Of a stretch of 14,288 bases of DNA, positions 1-7,353 are shown in pieces (the stretch's first letter is position 1; each line of letters begins with the position of its first letter). The stretch comes from JBHELQ01 sp046262995. GTDB lineage: Bacteria > Actinomycetota > Thermoleophilia > Solirubrobacterales > Thermoleophilaceae. The stretch covers positions 1 to 14,288 of the forward strand of contig JBHELQ010000011.1 in the NCBI GenBank assembly GCA_046262995.1, written 5' to 3'. Position numbers and translations under genes: made by a program. The notes under the pieces are model-generated. The model was not told where the DNA came from. It worked only from the letters and a program-made list of their open reading frames with translations, and searched no databases.

Positions 1-621
1 GGGCGGATCGCCCCCGGGGCCGCGCTCGCGTTCGGGATCGCGCTCGGCGCCGCCTCCTTCGCGCTGCTGTCGCTGACCGTGAACGTGCTCGCGGCCGCGC
101 TCGCGCTCGCGGGCCTGCTCGGCTACGTCTTCGTCTACACGCTCTGGCTGAAGCGGCGCACGACCCAGAACATCGTGATCGGGGGCGCGGCCGGCGCGAT
201 GCCGCCACTCGTTGCGTGGGCGGCGACGACGGGCCAGCTCGAAGGCTCGGCGCTGTACCTGTTCGCGATCGTCTTCTACTGGACCCCGCCGCACTTCTGG
301 GCGCTGTCGCTGCTCATGAAGGACGAGTACGCGAAGGCGGGCGTGCCTATGCTGCCGGTGGTCCGAGGGGAGGAGGAGACCCGGCGTCAGATCGTGCTCT
401 ACACGGCGCTGCTCGTCGCGGTCACGATCCTGCCCTTCGCCGGCCGGCTGTTCGACGGCATCTACCTGGCGGCCGCGCTGGCCCTCGGGGCCGGCTTCGC
501 CGCGCTGGCGCTGGTGCTCCACCGGCGCCGCGACCGGCGCTCTGCGCTCCGCACCTACCTCTTCTCGCTGGCATACCTGGCGCTCCTGTTCGGCGCCATG
601 GTCGCCGACGTCCGGCTGTAG
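1..621 (+). CDS. ctaB: Protoheme IX farnesyltransferase (heme O synthase), 3' part only
   Basis: Integral membrane prenyltransferase that adds a farnesyl group to heme B to give heme O for terminal oxidases. The reading frame is open from base 1, so the true start lies upstream; 206 residues are present. Seen: the loop KRRTTQNIVIGG (about residues 51-62 of the fragment) followed by GAMPPLVAWAATTG, and the second family signature WTPPHFWALSLLMKDEYAKA with VPMLPVV after it (about 94-121). Several hydrophobic helices surround these, the last two near 131-173 and 184-203. The first Asp-rich prenyl-diphosphate motif (NxxxDxxxD type), expected nearer the N-terminus, is outside the window. A small deviation is Ala in VAWAATTG where the family usually has Gly. 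The gene converges on the GH43 gene with only 7 bases between stop codons. In many actinobacteria ctaB lies beside the tkt-tal-zwf-opcA-pgl cluster, which fits here, though the orientation differs. Confidence 0.95.
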   Translation, partial: GRIAPGAALAFGIALGAASFALLSLTVNVLAAALALAGLLGYVFVYTLWLKRRTTQNIVIGGAAGAMPPLVAWAATTGQLEGSALYLFAIVFYWTPPHFWALSLLMKDEYAKAGVPMLPVVRGEEETRRQIVLYTALLVAVTILPFAGRLFDGIYLAAALALGAGFAALALVLHRRRDRRSALRTYLFSLAYLALLFGAMVADVRL

Positions 622-628
622 CCGCGCC

Positions 629-2071
629 CTACGGCCGGGGCGATCGTGGCGCGCTGGTCGGCCCGTCGATCCCGACTGTCCCGTCGGACCTCCAGATCAG
701 GGGATCGATCCGCAGCTTGCGGGGCTGCGCGTAGTCGCCTTCCCGACCGTGGTAGAGCAGCCAATCTCCCCCGTGCGGGCCCCGCACGACCATGCCGCCG
801 CCGGGGCTCAGCACGCCGGCAGCCTCCTTCAGGACCGGGTTGCCGGTCGACTTCGCGAAAGGTCCCGTGGGCGAGGACCCGACCGCGTAGCCCATGCCGT
901 ACGGGGCGCGGTAGTAGCCGCCCGAATAGAAGAGGTAGTAGCGCGTGCCCCGCTTTACGACCCACGGGTTCTCCACCGTAGGAGCGAAGCCCGGCTCCTG
1001 TTCCCAGGTGCCGGCCGCGCCCTCGAAGAGGGAGGTGCGCCCTCCGGCCGCGTGCAGGAGATCGCTCGCGAGAGGGATGACCGAGATGCTCGGCATGTAG
1101 GGACACACACCGCCGGGGGTGACCGTGGCGCAACGACGATCGGTCGAGACGTAGAGGTACGCCTTGCCGTCGCTGTCCACGAACGGGGCCGGGTCGATGT
1201 TGCTGTAGCCGGCATCGTCGCCACACCCGGGAGGCCGGCCGCTCTGGTCGAGACCGCCGTCCGTGGCGGGCAGCGGTCCCCGGTCGGTGAAGGGGCCCGC
1301 CGCGGTCCCGGACGTCGCGACCGCCACGCAGTTCGTCTGGGGGGTGTGCTGCCCGCTCAGGCCGACGTAGTACAGGAGGTAGCAAGGACCGGAGGCGGCG
1401 CCCGGGCAGGCCTGCGAAGAGCGCAGGACGCTCGGTGCCCAGGGGTGCGAGTCACCCGAGGGGACGACCCAGGAGGGCCGGCTCGGGAGGGCCGTTCCGG
1501 CGGGTGTCCAGGACACGAGGTCGCGGGAGCGCGCGACCGGGAACAGGCTGCCCGTGCTGTAGACGTAGTAGGTCCCATCGGGCCCGCGAATGGCCATCGG
1601 GTCTGGCGTCGATCCATAGACCGGATTCCGGTACGTGGCCGCGGGCGCGGGAGCAGGCCCCGGCGTGGCCGAGCCGGCAGGCGCTGGACTAGCAGGCGCG
1701 GCCCTGACGCGAAAGCGAGCTCGCGCCCGGCGCCGCAGCGACCGGGGCGTGCCGCGACGCGAACGAACGACGATCCGGTAGAGCCCGGCCCTTCGATGCG
1801 GCACGCGGAAGGCCACGCGAAAGCGGCCGCTCCTGCGCACACGGATCTTCCGCAGCCGCCGACCGCCGAAGCGCAGCTCGAGGCGGCTCCGGGGAAGGAA
1901 GCGACGGCCGCGAATCCGCACGCGGACGCCAGGCAAGCCCGAATGACGGGAGAGCGCGATCTTCGGCTTCGCGGGGCGCGCCGCACTGGAGCCGGACGCA
2001 CTCAAGCCGAAGCTCGTCCCGACTGACAGCACGGCAAGGCAGATCCAGGGAAGGGGGCGGCGCGAGAGCAT
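629..2071 (-). CDS. Secreted GH43-family glycosidase with N-terminal Ig-like domain
   Basis: Predicted extracellular five-bladed beta-propeller glycosidase of family GH43 (arabinofuranosidase, arabinanase or xylosidase type; substrate not decidable from sequence). The 480 residues begin with a signal peptide (about 1-31, RR then a hydrophobic core). A basic Ig/IPT-like beta domain follows (about 37-122: LPGVRVRIRGRRF, then a SGRFRVAFRVP segment and GLYRIVVRS), then a Pro/Ala linker (about 124-145) and the catalytic domain (about 146-470). The GH43 triad is visible: Asp157 in STPDPMA (base), Asp293 in SNIDPAPFVDSDG (pKa modulator) and Glu367 in TVENPWVVKRG (acid). The C-terminal blade has GGGMVVRGPHGGDWLLYHG. 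Six cysteines in the catalytic domain suit a secreted protein. The start is ATG at 2071-2069, with a possible GGTGGA ribosome site 8 bases upstream. It is divergent from the phosphoesterase gene (76-base gap). Family assignment is firm; specificity is open. Confidence 0.9.
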   Translation of the reverse strand: MLSRRPLPWICLAVLSVGTSFGLSASGSSAARPAKPKIALSRHSGLPGVRVRIRGRRFLPRSRLELRFGGRRLRKIRVRRSGRFRVAFRVPHRRAGLYRIVVRSRRGTPRSLRRRARARFRVRAAPASPAPAGSATPGPAPAPAATYRNPVYGSTPDPMAIRGPDGTYYVYSTGSLFPVARSRDLVSWTPAGTALPSRPSWVVPSGDSHPWAPSVLRSSQACPGAASGPCYLLYYVGLSGQHTPQTNCVAVATSGTAAGPFTDRGPLPATDGGLDQSGRPPGCGDDAGYSNIDPAPFVDSDGKAYLYVSTDRRCATVTPGGVCPYMPSISVIPLASDLLHAAGGRTSLFEGAAGTWEQEPGFAPTVENPWVVKRGTRYYLFYSGGYYRAPYGMGYAVGSSPTGPFAKSTGNPVLKEAAGVLSPGGGMVVRGPHGGDWLLYHGREGDYAQPRKLRIDPLIWRSDGTVGIDGPTSAPRSPRP

Positions 2072-2135
2072 CCTGCCCGTCCACCGTAGGACCCCGCAGC
2101 CCAGGCGTCCACGGAGATTCGCCGCGCTCCGCTGC

Positions 2136-2141
2136 TACCTT
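2136..2141 (+). promoter_or_regulatory. Possible extended -10 for leaderless phosphoesterase mRNA
   Basis: TACCTT matches TANNNT and is preceded by TGC, giving an extended -10 of TGnTAnnnT form. It ends 6 bases before the ATG at 2148, and no Shine-Dalgarno sequence lies in between. This is the spacing expected for a leaderless transcript starting at the ATG, a common actinobacterial arrangement. I see no recognisable -35. The match is short and could be chance. Confidence 0.35.
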
Positions 2142-2147
2142 CGCGCC

Positions 2148-3680
2148 ATGGCGCCCGTGACAGCCCTGCGACGGGCGCTTGCTGCCCTCGTGCCCGTGCT
2201 CGCCCTGCTGGGCGCCGCCTGGCCGGCAGCAGCCGCGGATCCGGTCGTCGTCGCCGCCGGCGACGCGGCCTGCGACCCCGCTAACGTGGATTACAACAGC
2301 GGCCAGGGCGCGAACGGCAACTGCCACCAGAAGTACACGTCGGACCTGTTCGCCGGGCTCGCGCCCACGAAGCTGCTGGCCCTGGGAGACCTCCAGTACG
2401 AGGACGGCGCGCTGACGAAGTTCCAGCAGTCATACGACCCGAGCTGGGGCCGGGCGAAGTCGATCACGAGACCGGTCCCCGGCAACCACGAGTACGGGTC
2501 GAGTGGCAGCAACTCCGACCCCAAGGCCACGGGGTACTTCACCTACTTCGCGAGCGTCCTGGCGCCGTTCGGGCCAAACGCGACAGACCCCAAAAAGGGC
2601 TACTACCGCTTCAACCTCTCCGCCGGAAGCTCCCACTGGCACGTGATCGCCCTGAACTCGGAGTGCGCGGCCGGCCTCGCCAGCAGCAACGGCTGGCTCG
2701 GCGGGTGCGCCGCGGGGTCGGCTCAGGAGCAATGGCTCAGGAGCGACCTGGCCGCGGACACGAGCGACTGCACGATCGCCTACTGGCACCACCCGCTCTT
2801 CAGCTCCGGCTACAACAATGCCTCTGTGTCCATGAGGCCGGTCTGGGACGCCCTCTACTCCGACTACGCGGACGTCGTACTGAACGGCCACGATCACGAT
2901 TACGAGCGCTTCGCGCCGCAGGATCCGAACGGCGTTGCGGCCCCCGGCCGGGGAATTCGCGAGTGGGTCGTCGGCACGGGCGGGAGGAGCCTGTCGGCGC
3001 TGCCCGACCCGCCCAACAGCGAGGTCCGCAACGACACCGCCTACGGGGCCCTGAAGCTCACGCTGCACGGGCCGAGCTCCTCCCATCCGCGCGGCTGGTA
3101 CGAGTGGGCCTTCGTGCGCGAGGCGGGCTCGGCGTCCACCTTCTCCGACTCCGGCTCCGCCGACTGCGTCGGGCCGCGGCCGGGCACGAGCGGTGCCTCG
3201 CCCTCCTCGCAGGGCTCCCAGAACTCACCGCGCCGCCACCGGATCCACGCACGCATCTACCGCGTGCTCGACGGGGAGATCCTGAAGGCCAGGGCCACAA
3301 CCGGTACTCGCAGGCGCTACACGGTCCGCCTGCTCGGGCTCGACGCCCCCAATCGCCGGGGCGGGGAATGTGGCTCGGGGCGTTCGCGCCGGAGCCTCAA
3401 GCGGCTCGGCTTCGCAGGCCGCCACGGTCGTCGGGTCACGCTGATCACCGACCCGTCGCAGCCGCTCCGGGACGGCAGGCGGCGCCTGCTGGCATACGTC
3501 AAGCGTCGGGACGGAAAGAACCTGGCCGTCTACCAGCTGCGGCGCGGATGGGCGCGAGTCCGCCGGACGAGACCTCCGTTCGAGCTGCGGCGGCGCTTCC
3601 GGCGCGCCCAGCGACGCGCCCGCGCCGCGCATCGGGGCGCTTGGCGCCTCTGCGACGGCGCCTTTCACCGCTCGCTGTAG
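2148..3680 (+). CDS. Secreted metallophosphoesterase fused to a thermonuclease-like (SNase) domain
   Basis: 510 residues with a signal peptide (1-30, ending AAAA-DP). The first domain (about 31-340) is a calcineurin-like, purple-acid-phosphatase-related phosphoesterase. Its dinuclear metal-site motifs appear in order: GDAA (38-41), GDLQY (80-84), GNHE (112-115), WHHP (213-216) and GHDHDYER (247-254). After a Ser/Pro/Gly linker (about 343-360) comes an SNase-like domain (about 365-505): YRVLDGEILKA, YTVRLLGLDAPN, DGRRRLLAYV, LRRGWARV and AWRLCDGAFH. By alignment to staphylococcal nuclease, Arg35, Asp40 and Arg87 are kept (R394, D399, R446), but Asp21 is Glu377 and the general base Glu43 is Asn402, so nuclease activity is doubtful. 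Cys408 and Cys502 could form a disulfide. The domain is strikingly Arg-rich. A role in extracellular phosphate scavenging, possibly from nucleic acids, is inference. The gene converges on the GH15 gene with 6 bases between stops. Confidence 0.9.
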   Translation: MAPVTALRRALAALVPVLALLGAAWPAAAADPVVVAAGDAACDPANVDYNSGQGANGNCHQKYTSDLFAGLAPTKLLALGDLQYEDGALTKFQQSYDPSWGRAKSITRPVPGNHEYGSSGSNSDPKATGYFTYFASVLAPFGPNATDPKKGYYRFNLSAGSSHWHVIALNSECAAGLASSNGWLGGCAAGSAQEQWLRSDLAADTSDCTIAYWHHPLFSSGYNNASVSMRPVWDALYSDYADVVLNGHDHDYERFAPQDPNGVAAPGRGIREWVVGTGGRSLSALPDPPNSEVRNDTAYGALKLTLHGPSSSHPRGWYEWAFVREAGSASTFSDSGSADCVGPRPGTSGASPSSQGSQNSPRRHRIHARIYRVLDGEILKARATTGTRRRYTVRLLGLDAPNRRGGECGSGRSRRSLKRLGFAGRHGRRVTLITDPSQPLRDGRRRLLAYVKRRDGKNLAVYQLRRGWARVRRTRPPFELRRRFRRAQRRARAAHRGAWRLCDGAFHRSL

Positions 3681-3686
3681 CGCGCG

Positions 3687-5618
3687 TCAGGCCTGCGAGC
3701 GCTGCCGCGTAAGCTCGCGCCCGAAGGGGATCGGGCCCGCCTCGAGGCCCTGGTCGGCGCGAATCACGTGCATCACGGCGTTGATCAGCGCGAGGTGGGT
3801 GAAGGCCTGCGGGAAGTTGCCCAGGTGGCGGCCCGTTCGAGGGTCGATCTCCTCGGCGTACAGGCCGAGCGGGCTCGCGTGGGAGAGCATCCGCTCGCAC
3901 AGGGCGCGAGCTCGCTCGACCTCCCCGATCTCGACGAGCGCGGCGACCAGCCAGAACGAGCAGATCGCGAACGTGCCCTCCTCCCCCGAGAGCCCGTCGT
4001 CGGTCTCCTTGACCCGATAGCGCAGCACCAGCCCCTGGTCCGTCAACTCCTCCGCTATCGCCATCACGGTCTTTCGGATCCGCTCGTCCTCCGGGGGCAG
4101 GAACCGCACAAGGGGCATCAGCAGCACCGAGGCGTCCAGGGCCTCGGTGCCGTAGTGCTGGCAGAAGACGCCGCGATCGTCGATCGCGTTCGCGCAGATG
4201 TCGTCCTTGATCTTGTCGGCCGACGACTGCCAGCGGGCGGCCAGCTCCAGCTCGCCGCGGATCTCTGCCAGCCGGGCGCCGCGGTCCGCCGCCACCCAGC
4301 ACATCAGCTTCGAGGAGGTGAAGTGCTGTGGCTCGCCCCGGATCTCCCAGATCCCCCGGTCGGGCTCGTGCCAGTTCTCGAGCGCGGTCTCGACCTGCCT
4401 GACGAGGATCGGCCAGATCCGCTCTGGCAGGTGGTCACGTGACTTGGTGTGGAGGTAGAAGGAGTCGAGCAGCGCGCCCCAGACGTCGTGCTGGTCCTGG
4501 CTGAAAGCCCCGTTCCCGACCCGCACGGGACGCGCCCCCTCGTACCCGGACAGGTGGTCGAGCGTGTGCTCCGGCAGCTTCGGCTGGCCGTCGATCCCGT
4601 ACATGATCTGCAGCTGGTTCTGCTCGGCCTCCGCAAGGTCGGCGATGAAGTAGAAGAAGTCGTTCGCCTCCCAGTCGAAGCCGAGCGTGTAGAGGCCCCA
4701 GAGCATGAAGGTGGCGTCGCGGATCCAGGTGTAGCGGTAGTCCCAGTTGCGCTCGCCCCCCGGGCTCTCCGGCAACGACGTGGTGGGCGCGGCCACGAGC
4801 GCACCGGTCGGCGCGTAGCTCAGGCCCTTCAGGGTGAGCGCGCTGCGCTGGAGGTAGGTGCGCCAGGGATGGTCCGGGAACTCCCCATGATCGAGCCAGT
4901 GCTGCCAGTGGTGGGCGGTCCAGACCAGGCGGCTGTAGGCCTCGTCCTCGTCCTTCGGCGGCGGGTGCTCGGACCAGGAGAGCGCCACGAAGCGCTTCTC
5001 GCCCTCCTTCATCATCGTGCGCCCGGTGGCCCGCGGCCCCTCCACGCCCAGGTTCATGTCGCTCGTCAGGAGCAGGTCCAGGTCGTGGCCCTCGGCGCTC
5101 GCGCGAACCTCGTGGTAGCCCTCTCCGGCGTAGTCCCAGTCGGCGGGGACGCGCCCGTAGTCGAACCAGGGCTCGCAGTCGAGCGTGACCTGCACCTCTC
5201 CGTTCACGCAACGGATCATCCGCAGCAGCACGTGGTCGGCGTCGTAGTCGGTCGGCGAGCGACGGTGGGTATGCGAGCGGTCGTGCTCGTGATGCCAGGG
5301 CCCGATCAGCAGGACGTCGCGGACGATGATCCAGCCGCTGCTCGTGCCCCAGCTCGTCTCCAGCACCATCGTCCCGGGCAGGTAGCGGCGGTCCGCCGGC
5401 ACCTCCACGTCGGCCGGGCCGAGCCTGAAGCTGCCGGCGTCGCGGTCGAGCATCGCGCCGAACACGCTCGGCGAGTCGAAGTGCGGCAGGCACATCCACT
5501 CGACGTTGCCGCTCGGCGCGACCAGCGCGCCCGTCTCGCAGTCGGACAGGAACCCGTACTGGGCGATGGGCGGGAACGGGCTCGCGCCCACGCCGGTGTC
5601 GCCGCTCCAGGCCTTCAC
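3687..5618 (-). CDS. GH15-family glucoamylase/trehalase-type enzyme
   Basis: Inverting glycoside hydrolase of family GH15, 643 residues, no signal peptide, so cytoplasmic. An N-terminal beta-sandwich domain (about 15-235, opening PIAQYGFLSDCETGALV and WMCLPHFDSPSVFGAML) is followed by the (alpha/alpha)6 barrel. Signatures seen: GERNWDYRYTWIRDATF (288-304), the acidic GEEGTF motif carrying the likely general acid (E546/E547) before CSFWLVAAL, and LGNFPQAFTHLALI (599-612). Actinobacterial proteins of this build include characterised trehalases, while other relatives are glucoamylases or glucodextranases. Trehalase is my first guess because the enzyme is intracellular. Which residue is the general base cannot be assigned safely from sequence. 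The start is GTG at 5618-5616, which overlaps the pgl stop as GTGA; no Shine-Dalgarno is evident, so translation is probably coupled. It is the last gene of the pentose phosphate operon, so its glucose could enter the pathway after phosphorylation. Confidence 0.92.
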   Translation of the reverse strand: MKAWSGDTGVGASPFPPIAQYGFLSDCETGALVAPSGNVEWMCLPHFDSPSVFGAMLDRDAGSFRLGPADVEVPADRRYLPGTMVLETSWGTSSGWIIVRDVLLIGPWHHEHDRSHTHRRSPTDYDADHVLLRMIRCVNGEVQVTLDCEPWFDYGRVPADWDYAGEGYHEVRASAEGHDLDLLLTSDMNLGVEGPRATGRTMMKEGEKRFVALSWSEHPPPKDEDEAYSRLVWTAHHWQHWLDHGEFPDHPWRTYLQRSALTLKGLSYAPTGALVAAPTTSLPESPGGERNWDYRYTWIRDATFMLWGLYTLGFDWEANDFFYFIADLAEAEQNQLQIMYGIDGQPKLPEHTLDHLSGYEGARPVRVGNGAFSQDQHDVWGALLDSFYLHTKSRDHLPERIWPILVRQVETALENWHEPDRGIWEIRGEPQHFTSSKLMCWVAADRGARLAEIRGELELAARWQSSADKIKDDICANAIDDRGVFCQHYGTEALDASVLLMPLVRFLPPEDERIRKTVMAIAEELTDQGLVLRYRVKETDDGLSGEEGTFAICSFWLVAALVEIGEVERARALCERMLSHASPLGLYAEEIDPRTGRHLGNFPQAFTHLALINAVMHVIRADQGLEAGPIPFGRELTRQRSQA

Positions 5619-6295
5619 AGCTGCGCCGCGGCGGCGGGATCGACGATCGCCGTCAGGGCGCCGGAGTCCGGCTCGACGAGGCTGCCGGGCACGGCGGGGT
5701 CCGCCACGCCGGAGAATGCGCGGCCCACGGCCTCGGCCTTGTCCTCGCCGGTCACCAGGAACACCACCTCACGGGCCGAGTTCACGACCGGAAGGGTAAG
5801 GGTGACGCGGGGGACCAGAGGCGCCATTCCGGGCGTCTCGACGCCGACGACCATGCGGTCCCGCACTCCGAGCGCCGCGTCCCCGGGGAACAGCGAGCAG
5901 ATGTGGCCGTCGGGCCCGAGGCCCAGGATCACCAGGTCCATCGCCGGGGTCTGCTCGCCGAACTCGGCCCGGAGCTCGGCCGTGTAGGCCTTGGCCCCGT
6001 CCTGCGCGCTCAGCTCGCCCTGCATCCGATGCACCTCGGGCGGTGGCCCCTCGATCCGATCCAGCAGGGCGGCCTTCAGCATCCCGTAGTTCGACTGCTC
6101 GTGATCGGGCGCGACGCAGCGCTCGTCGGTGAACCAGACGGTCACGTTGGCCCAGTCGGCCCGTCTCGTGGCGGCCTGCTCGTAGGCGCTTCGGGGCGTG
6201 GATCCACCCGTTACGACGAGCTGCCCGCTTGCGCCGGAGAGCCGCTCGGCCGCGGCCCCGGCCGGGTCGTCCGTCACCACGAGCTCCGGCCTCAT
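5615..6295 (-). CDS. pgl: 6-phosphogluconolactonase
   Basis: Hydrolyses 6-phosphogluconolactone to 6-phosphogluconate, the second step of the oxidative pentose phosphate pathway, in the cytosol. The 226 residues match the bacterial DevB/Pgl type (about 230-270), not the beta-propeller YbhE type. Seen: the phosphate-binding GGSTPRSAYE (30-39), WFTDERCVAPDHEQSNYG (54-71) and the active-site segment LGLGPDGHICSLFPGD (124-139) with the likely catalytic His131. The usual TA after DGH is IC here. The frame stays open upstream to 6949, but the ATG at 6295-6293 is preferred: it gives the family length, begins at the first beta strand, and overlaps the opcA stop as ATGA, indicating coupled translation. 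The stop in turn overlaps the GH15 start as GTGA. Confidence 0.94.
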   Translation of the reverse strand: MRPELVVTDDPAGAAAERLSGASGQLVVTGGSTPRSAYEQAATRRADWANVTVWFTDERCVAPDHEQSNYGMLKAALLDRIEGPPPEVHRMQGELSAQDGAKAYTAELRAEFGEQTPAMDLVILGLGPDGHICSLFPGDAALGVRDRMVVGVETPGMAPLVPRVTLTLPVVNSAREVVFLVTGEDKAEAVGRAFSGVADPAVPGSLVEPDSGALTAIVDPAAAAQL

Positions 6296-7350
6296 CCGAG
6301 CATCGCGCCGACCGCGTCGAGCGCCGGGCGGTAGGTGGGATCGCGCAGCAGCGCCTGGCGGATCCCCTCGCCGAGGATGCCCGCCTCGCCGCGGGAGGCG
6401 CCGAGCACCGGCCAGGCCGACTCCCCGCCATCCGGGCTCCGGCGACTCGCAACGAGGCCGCCAGGCCCACGGTCGAGCGAGACCACCATTCCGGACGCGG
6501 TCTCGACGCTGATGCCGGCCAGGCCGGGCACGCTCTGGCGGGTGTCGGGCTCGAGGACGACGTCCACGTCCGTTCGCCTCGAGCGGGCCTTTCCACGCAG
6601 CTCGCCGTTCACGCCTGCGAGCGGACCGGGCTTCCACTCGAGCCGCGACGCGAGCCAGCCGCAGAACAGCAGGCCGGCGATCGTCGATTGCGGATGGTGG
6701 CGTACGCGGATGGAGCTGATCCGACCGAGCTCCTCCCTCCACCTCGGCGGGTCGAAGGTCGCGGCCACGCGCTCGCGCCAGGGCGTCGAGCGAAGCCACG
6801 CCAGGTCGACCACGTAGGCCTCGGCCGCGAGCTCGTCGGCGCGGGCGACAGCCGAGCGGGGGTCCGGCTCCTGCACCGAATCGACCAGCACGACCTGGGC
6901 CAGCCGCAGGAGCGAGTCGACGGCGTCGGGATGGCCGTGCGGCGACCACACGAGCGTCGCCAGGTCGCTGACCACGAGCGGGTCGACGATCGTGTCCAGG
7001 TGCTGGAGGTGTCCCGGCCCGACGTCGACGACGACCCGCTCGCGCGCCAGCGCGAGCTCACCCGGGCGCGGCTCGCCCTCCGCGGTCATGCTCACCTGGG
7101 CATCGATCGTCGACCGGTCCGACTCCACGGCGCAGAGGATCGTGCGGGAGGGGTGGTAGCGGCCCATGCCGTCGAGCCGGTTGTAGATCTCCCCGCGCCA
7201 CTCGCGGTCCAGAACCACGACCAGGTTCAGCACGCGCGCCGGCACGTAGGACGAGTCCGCGGCGTGCTGCTGCCTGAGCATGTCCCGGAGCGCGGATTCG
7301 ATCTCGCCCGGTGTCGTGTCCTGCGCGCTCCAGACGCCGGCCTCCTCCAT
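6292..7350 (-). CDS. opcA: Glucose-6-phosphate dehydrogenase assembly protein OpcA
   Basis: OpcA binds glucose-6-phosphate dehydrogenase and promotes its oligomerisation and activity; it is found in actinobacteria and cyanobacteria, typically beside zwf. The 352 residues show the family segments VLNLVVVLD (40-48), GRYHPSRTILCAV (63-75), DPLVVSDLATLVWSPHGHP (123-141), DLAWLRSTPWRERVAATFD (182-200) and AGLLFCGWLASRLEW (225-239). Cysteines are few (C73, C230), so this sequence gives no obvious sign of the thiol-based control described for cyanobacterial OpcA. The start ATG at 7350-7348 lies 3 bases after the zwf stop, with no strong Shine-Dalgarno, so it probably depends on zwf translation. The stop overlaps the pgl start. 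Adjacency to zwf supports a direct partnership. Confidence 0.94.
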   Translation of the reverse strand: MEEAGVWSAQDTTPGEIESALRDMLRQQHAADSSYVPARVLNLVVVLDREWRGEIYNRLDGMGRYHPSRTILCAVESDRSTIDAQVSMTAEGEPRPGELALARERVVVDVGPGHLQHLDTIVDPLVVSDLATLVWSPHGHPDAVDSLLRLAQVVLVDSVQEPDPRSAVARADELAAEAYVVDLAWLRSTPWRERVAATFDPPRWREELGRISSIRVRHHPQSTIAGLLFCGWLASRLEWKPGPLAGVNGELRGKARSRRTDVDVVLEPDTRQSVPGLAGISVETASGMVVSLDRGPGGLVASRRSPDGGESAWPVLGASRGEAGILGEGIRQALLRDPTYRPALDAVGAMLG

Positions 7351-7353
7351 GCG

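Noticed and set aside
625..642. Possible bidirectional terminator hairpin between ctaB and the GH43 gene (CGCCC, 8-base loop, GGGCG)
   Set aside because: Only 5 base pairs, inside or next to the stop codon of the GH43 gene, with no T-run; in such GC-rich DNA it is not distinguishable from chance.
749..2026. A 425-residue plus-strand frame opposite the GH43 gene
   Set aside because: The minus strand carries the signal peptide and the GH43 catalytic triad; the plus-strand frame is repetitive and featureless.
4449..5987. A 512-residue open frame on the plus strand opposite the GH15 gene and pgl
   Set aside because: Antisense shadow of conserved genes, with no domain or credible start context.
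6296..6949. N-terminal extension of pgl into the open frame across opcA
   Set aside because: It overlaps opcA out of frame; ATG 6295 gives the normal family length and an ATGA overlap.
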